Source: Stygiobacter sp. RIFOXYC2_FULL_38_25
Lineage (GTDB): Bacteria; Bacteroidota; Ignavibacteria; Ignavibacteriales; Melioribacteraceae
DNA: 64,000 nt
Assembly: GCA_001803165.1 (NCBI GenBank)
Contig: MHAZ01000006.1
Coordinates: 373,428 to 437,427, forward strand
Direction of reading: 5' to 3'
Shown here: positions 40,427 through 50,010 of the stretch, piece by piece
How the letters are laid out: each line of letters opens with the position of its first letter
Position numbering within the stretch: position 1 is the stretch's first letter
Translations under genes and position numbers: made by a program
The notes under the pieces: generated by a model
Database searches by the model: none
Told to the model about the DNA's origin: nothing
What the model saw: the letters and a program-made list of their open reading frames with translations, nothing else

Positions 40427-43400
40427 TTACTTTGTCAACATCATCTTTTTGGTAATGTTAACATTGTTGCCTACTAATCTGTATATGTACATTCCACTCG
40501 ATAACTTGCTTGCATCGAAGCTTACTTTATGTATTCCGGCATTCAAGTCTTTATCAATTAGAGAAGCAATTTCTTGACCAAGAACATCATAAACCTTTAG
40601 TGCGTAGTTTCCGCTAACCGGTATTGCAAATTCAATTGTTGTACTTGGGTTAAATGGATTTGGATAGTTCTGAGCTAACTTAAATTCAGTTGGCATTTCA
40701 TCTGTACCTTCAACGGCAGTAGCATTATTTTCAGCGTTGATTCTATAGATAGCGCCTTCTTTTGTTCCGGCATAAACATCACTTGTCTTAGGATTAACCA
40801 TTAATGCGCTTACACCGTAACCGCCCATTCCAAGTGCTGTCCAGCTTGTACCGTTATCCGAAGAAACAAATACACCGTTTGTTAAAGAGCTTGCATAAAC
40901 TTTACCGCTTGCGTCTGTAACTATTGAGTAGATGAAAGCAACTGATAAAGATGTTAGTTTAGTGAAGCTCAATCCGCCGTCTAATGATCTGTAAATACCA
41001 TCACCATAAGTTCCGGCAAAGATTGCGCTGTTTGTTGATCCCATTGCCCAAATTGCTTGATATCCGCAAAGAGCTTTTGACCATGAAGCACCATCTGTAG
41101 ATTTGAATAATCCGCCGCCAACTGTTCCGGCGAAGATTGTTCCATTATTGATTGTGATTGCTTGTACTGTTAAGAATGCGCCTAATCCGGTGTTGATTTC
41201 TGACCAAGTTGATCCGTTATCAGTAGATTTGAAGATTCCGAAGCCCCATGTACCGGCATAGATTATTCCATTAGAAGCTGCAATTGTATGAACATCTTTT
41301 CCGCTTAGTGAAGTAAGAACCCAAGCTGAACCGGTATATTTATAAACACCTTTCTCTGTTGCTGCGAAGATTGTTCCATTATTGTTTGTGAATGACCAGA
41401 TGAATCCAACACCCATTCCACTATTGATAAGTGTCCAGTCCTGACCATTGTTTGTTGATTTGTAAATCATTCCGCCCATTGTACCGGCGTAAATGTTTCC
41501 ACCATCATATAAGAGTGTATAGATTATTTGACCTTGTGTGAACGAGCATACGCTTGTCCATGAACCACCAGTTGAACCTGAGCCAGTTCCAGTACCCGTT
41601 CCTGTACCAGTTCCTGTGCCGGTACCAGTTCCTGAACCTGAGCCGGTTGTGCTGCCAATAGTTATTGTTGCATTAGCTGAGTTGTTGTTCATCTGTGGAT
41701 CTGTAGTTGTAGAAGATACAATGGCTACGTTAGTAATGTTTTTATCAACCGGAATGTTGCCGCCGAATAATGATAAGTTAAACTGTCCGCTGCCGCTCAT
41801 AGATTTAACAATAACTTGACCGTTGATAACACCAGCCGGGTAGTTCAATGCTGCGTAAGGAGCCAAAACTGAACCGCGAACATCAATACCGGAGATTGTT
41901 AAGTTTTGTGCTTGATAGAAATTATATAATACGTTTGTGATTGCTGTACCGTTTACAACCAAACCGCCTGTCCATGATACTGTTGTTCCGTTAATATTAA
42001 CCAATACTACAGAACCGTTTGGAGCGTTGATTGTTACACTGTTAGCCGAACTTAAATCGCTTCCGTTAACCTGGAATACGTTCAAGTAAGGATCAGTTCC
42101 GGTTAAAGTTAAACCACCGTATTGGAATGTTGTTGTTCCGTTTACAGTGTAGTTACCTAATGATGTAGATAAACCTTGCAAGTATGTCTTAGCTGCTGCA
42201 AAGTCTATTGGATTGTCTTGACGTAAAGTTCCGCCAGAGATTGTAACTGCATACTGTGGTAAGTTGGTTGTGTTACCATAAACTACATTACCATTATAGA
42301 TTTGTCCGCTGGTATATTGCAAGTTGTTTCCAACTATTAATACATCGCCGCTGTTAGCAGGTAATTTATCGCCAATACTGTAAGCGCCGAATGTAGCGTT
42401 ATGACCAACTGCAACTTTACCTTCAGTATCTGAAGAAGGCTGGTTCAAGTCTTCAAGTACAAATAAGTTGAATCCTTCTGCTGCGCCAAGATCAAATACT
42501 GTAGAATTAATTGTTCCGCAATCAATCTTAACTGTAAGAGTTAATGTAGCAACTGCGCCGTTAGCAAGTGTTCCTACAGTCCATAAACCGCTTGTGCTGT
42601 TGAATGAACCCTGTGATACTGTAGCGGATTGATATAGTAAGCTTGCCGGAAGAATATCATTTACAGAAACGTTTGCTGCTGTATTTGGACCTTGGTTAGT
42701 TACTTTAATAGTATAAGTTACGTTGTCACCGCAATTTGCGTTAGTAACGTTTGATGTCTTTTCAATCTTAAGATCAGCTTCTTCTTCTACAACTGGTGTA
42801 TAGAATCCGGCATCCCATGTCAAATCATTTTCACCGGCTGTTAAGGTTGTGCAAATTGTCTTTCCGGTTGTAACATCTGCATCAGAATCTGCTGCATCGT
42901 TTGAACCTTGATCGTTTGGTGAAGCTGACATTCCGGAAGGTGTAGTAAATACTACGTAATAATCGCCAGGATTAAGATTTGTGAAGGAGTAAATACCATT
43001 TGCATTAGTTGTTGTTGTTGCAACTAAAACATCTGAACATGTGTAAAGTTTTACTGTTACGTTGGCAATTCCATTTTCGCCGCTATCTTGAATTCCGTTA
43101 TGATTTGTGTCTTCCCAAACTTTATCACCTAAAGATGCTTTTGGTTCATCGCATCCTAAGTATCCATTATTAACTGTACCATTATCGAAGTTTTCATTAA
43201 TTGCTGTTGCTGCAGCATTTATATCGCTAAGTGAATAACCAGTATTAGCTCCGCCAAGCGCACTGTTTGCAATTGCTAAGAATTGATTTACAGTCATTCC
43301 ACTGAATGGACCAGATAAAATGTTAAGTGAACCAAGATTATAAGATGTAGCTCCTAAATAACCAGCTGCCGAATAATCTACGTTTAATTGCATTGCTACA

Positions 43401-46400
43401 ACTTGACCTGCTAATACATTAATCGCAGTTGTTGGATTAATATAGTTCTGTGTTAGTGCTGCTGGTGTGCCGCCGTCTGGCAGATAATCTTCAACAGCTT
43501 GCGCTGATGTTAATTTTAAAGTAAATGTTCCGCCAACTGTTAAACCACTTGGGTAAACTGCTGAGAAATAGGCGTCTCTAATTGTTCCAGGACCGCTATT
43601 AGATGGGCTTCCCCAGCCACCTTGTGTATAAGTTGTAAACTTGGTTAAGTCGCATGTGCTTGCAGCATTGTGTAAGCCGGCATCCCATGTTAAGTCGTTT
43701 TCGCCAGCAATAAGTGTTGTACAAATCGTCCTTCCGTTAGTTATATCAACATCAGAATCTTTTGCATCGTCTGAACCAGAGTTTTGAGATGTGAATATCA
43801 TTCCGTTAGGTTTTACAAATACAACATAGTAATCACCAGGAGTTAGGTTATTGAATAAGTATTCTCCATTGGCGTTTGTAGTTGTTGTTGCTACTAAAAC
43901 ATCTGCGCAAGTATAAAGATTAACAGTTACGTTTGGTATTCCATTTTCACCATTGTCTTGAATACCATCTTTATCTGTGTCTTCCCATACTTTATCACCC
44001 AGAGAAGATTTGCAATTAATAATAACTGTAAAGGTTGCGTTTGATGTTACGTTTGCAGAACCATCAACCGGATGACCTACTGCGCTGGCATTATTAACTA
44101 AATTGCCGCAATCAGTTGCTTTTACTGTATAAGATTTTGTAACAACCTTTGTTGCACCTGGAGCGAGAACAAAATTCATATTTATTCCCAGCATTTGGTC
44201 AACCAAATCAACACCGCCGTGTAATTCTATATCACCGCAGTTCGTTGTGGTTAGAGTATAAGTAATTACTTCACCAGGATTAGCTGTTTGTTTATCAGCT
44301 GTTTTTGTTAAGGTTACGCATGTTTTGTAGAAACCAAAATCTATGTTCAAATTGTCATTGCAATTTAGAACAACTATTCTGGTCAAGCATCCGCTGTCAT
44401 TTCCTTGATTATCGCTGTCATTTTCATTCTCGTCGTTGTCATTGCTATGTTCGTCATCTTTAACGCCGTCGTTATCGTCATCTTCATCATTATCATCATT
44501 AACGCCGTCATTGTCGTCATCATTATCATTATCATCTTTAACACCGTCGTTATCATCATCATCATCGGAATGATTGCCTATTCCATCGTTATCGCAATCA
44601 CTGTCGTTATCTATTTCATCATCATCATGTGTTCCGTCATTATCGTCATCACAATCTTCGGTATCAGATTTTCCATCATTATCATCATCATTATCATGGT
44701 CATCTTTTATACCGTCATTATCGTCATCGTCATCTGTACAGTTCTTTATACCATCGTTATCATTATCATCATCCTCATCAACACTACCGCAGTCTTGGCT
44801 TGTTGTTGATTGATACCATTTTAATTGTGCAGTACTGAATAATACGCCGGTTGCTATAAAATTAACGCTCGAAATTTTTACCTCGTAAGTTCCGTTCGGT
44901 AAATTTTCGAATAAATATTTACCATTAACATCAGTAACATCTGTAGCTATTAATGTGCCGGTAGAATTGTAGAGTTTTATTTCAACTCCGGAAATTCCCG
45001 GCTCGCCGCCATCTTGAACTCCATTAACATTCTTATCATGCCATACTGTATCGCCAATTTTGTTTTTGCATTCTGCATAGAAACCCGCATCCCATGTCAG
45101 ATCGTTTTCACCGGCGGATAAAGTTGTACAAACAGTTTTTCCGGTTGTAACATCTGCGTCGGAATCGGTTGCATTATTTGAGCCCTGATCTTTCGGAGAA
45201 GCAGCCATGCCCGAAGGAGCTGTAAATGCAACGTAATAATCGGCAGGATTAAGATTTGTGAAGGAGTAAATTCCGTTTGCGTTTGTTGTTGTTGTAGCAA
45301 CTAATACGTTTGCACAAGTGTAAAGTTTTACGGTTACGTTGGCTATGCCGTTTTCGCCGCTATCTTGGATGCCGTTATGATTTGAGTCTTCCCAAACTTT
45401 ATCGCCTATACTTGCTGTTTGAGGCGGAGGAGTTACGAAGAATCCGGCATCCCATGTTAAATCATTTTCACCGGCAATAAGTGTTGTACAAATTGTTTTT
45501 CCGGTAGAAGCATCAATATCAGAATCTTTTGAATTATCGGAACCGGCATCTTTTGTCGTAACAGTGTATCCAGCCGGAGTTATGAATTTTACATAATAAT
45601 CGCCAGGAGTAAGGTTTGTAAAAGAGTAAATTCCATTTGCGTTGGTAGTTGTTGTTGCTACCAATACATCTGCGCAAGTGTAAAGCTTTACAGTTACGTT
45701 TGCTATGCCATTTTCGCCGCTATCTTGAATACCATCTTTATCAGTGTCTTCCCATACTTTATCGCCTAAAGATGCTTTTGGAGCATCGCAGCCTAAGTAG
45801 CCATTGTTAACAGTTCCGTTATCAAAGTTTTCGTTAATAGCTGTTGCTGCTTCATTTATATCGCTGAATGAATAACCTGTGGAAGCTCCGCCTAATGCGC
45901 TATTTGCAATTGCTAAGAATTGATTTACAGTCATTCCACTAAATGGACCGGAAAGAATATTGAGTGTTCCAATACTGTAGGAAGTAGAACCCAAGAAACC
46001 GGCTGCAGAATAATCAACGTTTAATTTCAATGCTACAACTTGACCAGCTAATACATTGATTGCTGTTGTTGGGTTAATATAGTTCTGTGTCAAAGCTGCT
46101 GCTGTGCCGCCGTCAGGTAAATAATCTTCAACAGCCTGAGCTGATGTTAATTTAATAGTATAAGTTCCGCCAACAGTTAAACCGCTTGGATAAACCGTAG
46201 TAAAATTTGCGTCTCTAATTTTTCCAGGACCGCTATTAGATGAGCTTCCCCAACCGCCTTGAGTATATGTTGTGAACTTAGATAAATCGCAATTGTTTGT
46301 TTGGAATGTGATGTCGGATGTAACTTCTTTTTCATCTGAAGCAGGAGTAGCTAAAACTAATTTCTGTTTAGCATCCGGTAAGTTTTTGTGAACATACTTT

Positions 46401-47191
46401 GTTCCCTGAGGAATTTCCACCGATGCTTTTGCTTTAACAGTTGCTAAACCAACTACACTGCTATTTAATGTTATTGGAGCGGTTTCACCATTTGCACCGG
46501 TTATAACAGATGTCGTGCTCAATGTACCGGCTGTTGTAGTTAAATTAATTGTTAATCCGGAAATTGGTGTGCCTAATAACGATATAGCTTTAACAATAAA
46601 TGTTGCCGGACTACCAACCGGTAAAAATTGGCTTGCCGGAATTATTTGCAAAGTCTGTAAAGGATCTACATTTGCATGATTAGCGTCTGCGTCTGCAATA
46701 ATTGCAAGAGCACGGTTTTTAATTGTTGCATCAGTAACTGTGTTAGCATCAACATTATCCATAAAATGCCAAATTGCCACTTGAACAGCAGCGGCTTCTT
46801 TTTTCATATCTGACAAAGCACCGGCATAACCGGTTTTATACGGATAATAATTGTTTAGGACGTAAGTTACTTTAGAAGGAGTAGTGCCCTCATCCCAATA
46901 ATCTTCATTTAATGATAAATTATGAGTCAGATCGATGCAATAGAACTTCTTTGCAGCCGAGTTCAAAGTCCCATCGAATGCACCAGCAAATGTAGTCTGG
47001 TTATTGTTAGTATATGGATTTTTATAAGTAATGTTAACACCATCGGTGTATGTACTTACGCTAGCTATGCTTGTATGATCCATAACTTTTTTCACGCCGG
47101 TCACTTTTTGTGCGTAGGCGGGATAACTAAATGATGCCAACAGTAATATTGCAAGTAGCATACTAACCATTGCTGTTGTAGATTTTTTCAC
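40427..47191 (-). CDS. Giant T9SS-secreted thioester-domain adhesin-like protein, paralogue 2
   Basis: 2254 residues. After the signal peptide (~1-27) comes a thioester domain (Cys85 in FYCID, Gln137 in AAAVQVAIWHF), a Big_1-like domain (~167-293), a TQGGWG module (~300-469) and SdrD_B-like domains (~474-792). An acidic TSP3-like region follows (~797-932, repeats of DNDGIKDD type), then DUF11-like (~954-1057), another SdrD_B, a second TQGGWG module (~1177-1349), a fifth SdrD_B, DUF11-like, a choice-of-anchor A-like domain (~1560-1812), a Gly-Thr linker (~1847-1874), a BNR propeller (~1877-2150) and a T9SS tail (NYPNPFNPST). It shares the whole scheme with the 1743-residue paralogue 3 kb away. 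The TSP3 region would bind Ca2+; adhesin role inferred. Confidence 0.88.
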   Translation of the reverse strand: MKKSTTAMVSMLLAILLLASFSYPAYAQKVTGVKKVMDHTSIASVSTYTDGVNITYKNPYTNNNQTTFAGAFDGTLNSAAKKFYCIDLTHNLSLNEDYWDEGTTPSKVTYVLNNYYPYKTGYAGALSDMKKEAAAVQVAIWHFMDNVDANTVTDATIKNRALAIIADADANHANVDPLQTLQIIPASQFLPVGSPATFIVKAISLLGTPISGLTINLTTTAGTLSTTSVITGANGETAPITLNSSVVGLATVKAKASVEIPQGTKYVHKNLPDAKQKLVLATPASDEKEVTSDITFQTNNCDLSKFTTYTQGGWGSSSNSGPGKIRDANFTTVYPSGLTVGGTYTIKLTSAQAVEDYLPDGGTAAALTQNYINPTTAINVLAGQVVALKLNVDYSAAGFLGSTSYSIGTLNILSGPFSGMTVNQFLAIANSALGGASTGYSFSDINEAATAINENFDNGTVNNGYLGCDAPKASLGDKVWEDTDKDGIQDSGENGIANVTVKLYTCADVLVATTTTNANGIYSFTNLTPGDYYVKFITPAGYTVTTKDAGSDNSKDSDIDASTGKTICTTLIAGENDLTWDAGFFVTPPPQTASIGDKVWEDSNHNGIQDSGENGIANVTVKLYTCANVLVATTTTNANGIYSFTNLNPADYYVAFTAPSGMAASPKDQGSNNATDSDADVTTGKTVCTTLSAGENDLTWDAGFYAECKNKIGDTVWHDKNVNGVQDGGEPGISGVEIKLYNSTGTLIATDVTDVNGKYLFENLPNGTYEVKISSVNFIATGVLFSTAQLKWYQSTTSQDCGSVDEDDDNDNDGIKNCTDDDDDNDGIKDDHDNDDDNDGKSDTEDCDDDNDGTHDDDEIDNDSDCDNDGIGNHSDDDDDNDGVKDDNDNDDDNDGVNDDNDEDDDNDGVKDDEHSNDNDENENDSDNQGNDSGCLTRIVVLNCNDNLNIDFGFYKTCVTLTKTADKQTANPGEVITYTLTTTNCGDIELHGGVDLVDQMLGINMNFVLAPGATKVVTKSYTVKATDCGNLVNNASAVGHPVDGSANVTSNATFTVIINCKSSLGDKVWEDTDKDGIQDNGENGIPNVTVNLYTCADVLVATTTTNANGEYLFNNLTPGDYYVVFVKPNGMIFTSQNSGSDDAKDSDVDITNGRTICTTLIAGENDLTWDAGLHNAASTCDLTKFTTYTQGGWGSPSNSGPGTIRDAYFSAVYPSGLTVGGTFTLKLTSAQAVEDYLPDGGTPAALTQNYINPTTAINVLAGQVVAMQLNVDYSAAGYLGATSYNLGSLNILSGPFSGMTVNQFLAIANSALGGANTGYSLSDINAAATAINENFDNGTVNNGYLGCDEPKASLGDKVWEDTNHNGIQDSGENGIANVTVKLYTCSDVLVATTTTNANGIYSFTNLNPGDYYVVFTTPSGMSASPNDQGSNDAADSDADVTTGKTICTTLTAGENDLTWDAGFYTPVVEEEADLKIEKTSNVTNANCGDNVTYTIKVTNQGPNTAANVSVNDILPASLLYQSATVSQGSFNSTSGLWTVGTLANGAVATLTLTVKIDCGTINSTVFDLGAAEGFNLFVLEDLNQPSSDTEGKVAVGHNATFGAYSIGDKLPANSGDVLIVGNNLQYTSGQIYNGNVVYGNTTNLPQYAVTISGGTLRQDNPIDFAAAKTYLQGLSTSLGNYTVNGTTTFQYGGLTLTGTDPYLNVFQVNGSDLSSANSVTINAPNGSVVLVNINGTTVSWTGGLVVNGTAITNVLYNFYQAQNLTISGIDVRGSVLAPYAALNYPAGVINGQVIVKSMSGSGQFNLSLFGGNIPVDKNITNVAIVSSTTTDPQMNNNSANATITIGSTTGSGSGTGTGTGTGTGTGTGTGSGSTGGSWTSVCSFTQGQIIYTLLYDGGNIYAGTMGGMIYKSTNNGQDWTLINSGMGVGFIWSFTNNNGTIFAATEKGVYKYTGSAWVLTSLSGKDVHTIAASNGIIYAGTWGFGIFKSTDNGSTWSEINTGLGAFLTVQAITINNGTIFAGTVGGGLFKSTDGASWSKALCGYQAIWAMGSTNSAIFAGTYGDGIYRSLDGGLSFTKLTSLSVAFIYSIVTDASGKVYASSLTNGVFVSSDNGTSWTALGMGGYGVSALMVNPKTSDVYAGTKEGAIYRINAENNATAVEGTDEMPTEFKLAQNYPNPFNPSTTIEFAIPVSGNYALKVYDVLGQEIASLIDKDLNAGIHKVSFDASKLSSGMYIYRLVGNNVNITKKMMLTK
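41577..41650 (-). repeat. Short tandem repeat coding a Gly-Thr/Ser linker
   Basis: Imperfect 12-base units (GTACCAGTTCCT and variants on the plus strand) code for a run of alternating Gly and Thr/Ser between the choice-of-anchor A domain and the propeller. Likely length-variable through slippage. Confidence 0.8.
43078..43656 (-). repeat. Intragenic duplication, copy 2 (TQGGWG plus SdrD_B start)
   Basis: Closely similar at DNA and protein level to 45715-46291 in the same gene: it starts at CDLTKFTTYTQGGWG and runs through NNGYLGCDEPKASLGDKVW. This indicates internal module duplication in this gene. Confidence 0.75.
44395..44800 (-). repeat. Acidic TSP3-like calcium-binding repeat region
   Basis: About 135 codons of DDDND-G type repeats (DNDGIKDDHDNDDDNDG and variants), encoded by near-tandem ATC/GTC-rich units. 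The resulting low-complexity antisense frames are not genes. Confidence 0.8.
45715..46291 (-). repeat. Intragenic duplication, copy 1
   Basis: First TQGGWG module (CDLSKFTTYTQGGWG to NNGYLGCDAPKASLGDKVW) and the start of the next SdrD_B domain; matched by 43078-43656. Confidence 0.75.
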
Positions 47192-47532
47192 TTTTACCTT
47201 CTTCCTTTTTATGTTGAATTAGTTGAAGGTATGTACGCAACTGGAATGCCATTGAATATTTCATTTTCAGCTTGTAATCGAGCTTTTCTAATCGTTTTTA
47301 TCAAAAGATTTGTTTCATTTTGATATTGAAGGTAAAAAATGGTTCATCTTAAACTATTAACACGCTGCGGGAATTATTGCATTTTCGAGAGAAATTCACA
47401 CTATCTTAATAAAAGGATGCTAAGGCAGAGTTAGAAGATTGTTTGGAAGTTCGAAAATGGAGAGAAAAAGAGGTGCTTGAATATAAATCTCAAAATAAGA
47501 CGCTGATTTAAAAAGTAAATATCTCAGAAAAC
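47192..47532. other. Non-coding upstream region of the second giant gene
   Basis: About 340 bases without a convincing gene on either strand. The stretch is AT-rich and contains no TAnnTTTG match on the minus strand that I could find, so the giant gene's promoter is not identified. Confidence 0.6.
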
Positions 47533-47563
47533 AAAAAAGCCACTCAATTTCGAGCGGCTTTTT
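47533..47563 (-). terminator. Terminator of the ccm cluster
   Basis: GCCACTC (47539-47545) and GAGCGGC (47552-47558) pair with one A-C mismatch and are flanked by A and T runs; on the minus strand the T run follows. It lies about 30 bases past the ccmF stop. Confidence 0.75.
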
Positions 47564-47594
47564 AATGCAAAACGGGAGAGATTTTTATCAGAAT

Positions 47595-49991
47595 TTATGC
47601 GACTGATTCCTTCGTTCTTCTAAATGCTGCAATAAGAAATCCGGTAACTAAAACAATAACGCCTAACCAGATTAAACTGATAAACGGCTTAATGCTTGCC
47701 TCAACACTCAAGGTCTCTTTAGGAACAACTTGTGTCTGAGTACTTTGATCTAACGAAGAGAAAACTAATTCCGCTTCTGCGTTTGAGGCATTCATAGATT
47801 TAATATTTACCTTCATATTAAGTTTGGATTCTTCATCAGCATTGTAAACCGGGCCCTGTCCGGAATTTTCCATATATGGTTCCAGTTGATATTCTTTACC
47901 GTCTTTCTTAGCCGTTAGCGAAACACCAATTCTGAAAGAGCCGCCGGCAGTCATTGCGCTCATATCTTTAGGAAGAATGAACTGATTAAAGAATATTTCC
48001 GCACCGTTAAAATTATAAGAGGAGCCTTTCTTCATAACAACACCGGCTCCGCTTTCTGATGATTGAGTTCCATCCTCAAAACTAACCGGTTCGATATAGT
48101 AATCTTTTGTGAGACCAACTAAAATATCTGGTTCGCGCATCAAGCTATTATTAAAATCGGAAATGAACATTACCGGCGAAATAATTTGTTCAGTACCACC
48201 CTTTTCAACTTTTACATTGAAGCGGTATTTTGTGCCGGCTTCAAATGGCTCGTAACCAATAAAAGTTAAATCATGACCAAGCACACTAACTTTTTCGCCT
48301 TTAACTAAATCAACTTTTTGCTGCTGAGAGTGACCGGCTGTTGCTAGTACACCAACTAAGAACAAAGCAATTCCAGTATGAGCAACGTATGCACCGAGAT
48401 AAGTTTTCTTGCCTTTGAAAATTTTCCATGCAATCTCGCCATTCACAAATAAAGCGAATGACGAAGACAGTGCTAAAATTATAAGCATTAAGTCGCTTAA
48501 CCCGCCAATAACAACCATAAGCAATGTTAAAACAACGGAAGCAATTACAGCAAAACGGGATTGTTTCCAGAGATTCTTACCGTCGTTTGTTTTCCATTTA
48601 AGAAGAATACTAAGACCATTCACAAGCCCAATAATAATAGCGATTGGCAGATTCAACTCGTTGTAGAAACTGGTTTGTACAGTTGTGCCGAATATTGGCG
48701 CGGAGGTTCCGGCAAGAATAATTATTGATGAAGCTATTAACGCAACAGAACCGGTAAACAGAGCAAGTTCTCTTGAAAGTATATTTTCTTCGAAAGAAAA
48801 ATGTTCTGTTAAGAATTTCCATCTGTAAACAATTCCACCTATTCCCATCAAAGTGAAGACACCTAAAAACACTAATAAGAAAAGGTAAACTGCCATACCA
48901 GGATCAACAAAAGAGTGAACCGAAGCATCTCCTAAAATTCCACTTCTTGTTAAAAATGTTGAATAAAGAACAAGAACAAATGTCATGATGCTTAAGATCA
49001 AATTCGTTTTTACAAATCTGCTGCCGCCGCCTTTTTCCTGAGTCTTCTTTTGAACAAGCATTGTGTGGATACCGGCAACGCCAACAAGCCAAGGAACAAG
49101 TGAAGAGTTTTCAACCGGATCCCAGCCCCAATAACCGCCCCAGCCAAGAATGCTGTATGCCCAATAACCACCAAGCATAATTGCTAATCCAAGAACACAC
49201 ATAGAAACTAAAAGCCATGGGAGCGATTGCTTAACCCAGTCACGGTATTCGTTTTTAATGATTGCTGCAACTGCAAAAGAAAATGGAACTGCCGACATTG
49301 AAAAACCAACAAAGAGAATCGGCGGGTGGATCTGCATCCAGAAATTTTGCAGAAGTGGATTTAATCCTTTCCCTTGTATAATGAAATTGCTTATGGAAAT
49401 ATTGTTAGCCACTAGAACTGCGTGCAGCTCTTTTCCCATTTGGATAAAACTTTTATTCGATTGCGGGTCTGTGAAAACAAAACTCTGTATTGCAGGCAAG
49501 CTTAACAGCGATTGATTGATATTCTTCAAATCGAGAAAATCTTGCTGCTGCCAAATGTAATTGAACGGCGATTTAAGAAGCGGGCTTACCATACCTAACA
49601 AGAAAGTTAGAGCAAGAGTAAAAATCATCATCACTCTAAGCTCAAGATCGCCTCGCTTAGAGGTGTATTCAAGTAAGATAAGACCAATTATTGCTGTGAA
49701 GAAAGTCCACATCATAAAACTTCCTTCTTGTCCGGCGTAGAAAGTAGCCATTAGCATTCCGGTTGCCATACCGCTGCCGCTGTAATCATAAACATATTTG
49801 TACTGATACTGGTGTGTTAGTATTGCGTAAAGCAGTAATGCAGAGGCAGCCAAAACTAAAATTGCAGTTGCATGGTAACCAACACGCGCAAGTGTTATTG
49901 TATTTTGATAACCTTTATAGGTTAGATAATACATAATAACAGAAAACACTCCTGTAAGGAGTGCTAGTGTAAGAATAATATTGCCGATCAT
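47595..49991 (-). CDS. ccmF: Cytochrome c heme lyase subunit CcmF
   Basis: A 798-residue polytopic membrane protein with about 13-15 helices. The tryptophan-rich heme-binding WWD segment is present (GWGGYWGWDPVENSSLVPW). Conserved His-containing helices precede it (NFWMQIHPPILFVGF) and follow it (GVAGIHTML). A periplasmic domain lies near the C-terminus (~575-770) before the last helix. CcmF ligates heme from CcmE onto apocytochrome CxxCH motifs. It is the last gene of the ccmC-ccmD-like-ccmE-ccmF cluster. Somewhat longer than the E. coli protein (~650) because of the periplasmic domain, as often in Bacteroidota. Confidence 0.94.
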   Translation of the reverse strand: MIGNIILTLALLTGVFSVIMYYLTYKGYQNTITLARVGYHATAILVLAASALLLYAILTHQYQYKYVYDYSGSGMATGMLMATFYAGQEGSFMMWTFFTAIIGLILLEYTSKRGDLELRVMMIFTLALTFLLGMVSPLLKSPFNYIWQQQDFLDLKNINQSLLSLPAIQSFVFTDPQSNKSFIQMGKELHAVLVANNISISNFIIQGKGLNPLLQNFWMQIHPPILFVGFSMSAVPFSFAVAAIIKNEYRDWVKQSLPWLLVSMCVLGLAIMLGGYWAYSILGWGGYWGWDPVENSSLVPWLVGVAGIHTMLVQKKTQEKGGGSRFVKTNLILSIMTFVLVLYSTFLTRSGILGDASVHSFVDPGMAVYLFLLVFLGVFTLMGIGGIVYRWKFLTEHFSFEENILSRELALFTGSVALIASSIIILAGTSAPIFGTTVQTSFYNELNLPIAIIIGLVNGLSILLKWKTNDGKNLWKQSRFAVIASVVLTLLMVVIGGLSDLMLIILALSSSFALFVNGEIAWKIFKGKKTYLGAYVAHTGIALFLVGVLATAGHSQQQKVDLVKGEKVSVLGHDLTFIGYEPFEAGTKYRFNVKVEKGGTEQIISPVMFISDFNNSLMREPDILVGLTKDYYIEPVSFEDGTQSSESGAGVVMKKGSSYNFNGAEIFFNQFILPKDMSAMTAGGSFRIGVSLTAKKDGKEYQLEPYMENSGQGPVYNADEESKLNMKVNIKSMNASNAEAELVFSSLDQSTQTQVVPKETLSVEASIKPFISLIWLGVIVLVTGFLIAAFRRTKESVA

Positions 49992-50010
49992 TTAAGCTCC
50001 TAACTGCTAA

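Noticed and set aside
41577-41650. Tandem repeat as a CRISPR array
   Set aside because: Units are 12 bases without spacers, lie in frame in a protein-coding gene, and no cas gene is nearby.
44405-44838. Several plus-strand ORFs of repetitive Ile/Val- or Ser/His-rich sequence
   Set aside because: They are the antisense frames of the acidic TSP3-like repeat in the giant minus-strand gene; their composition follows from the repeat, not from selection.
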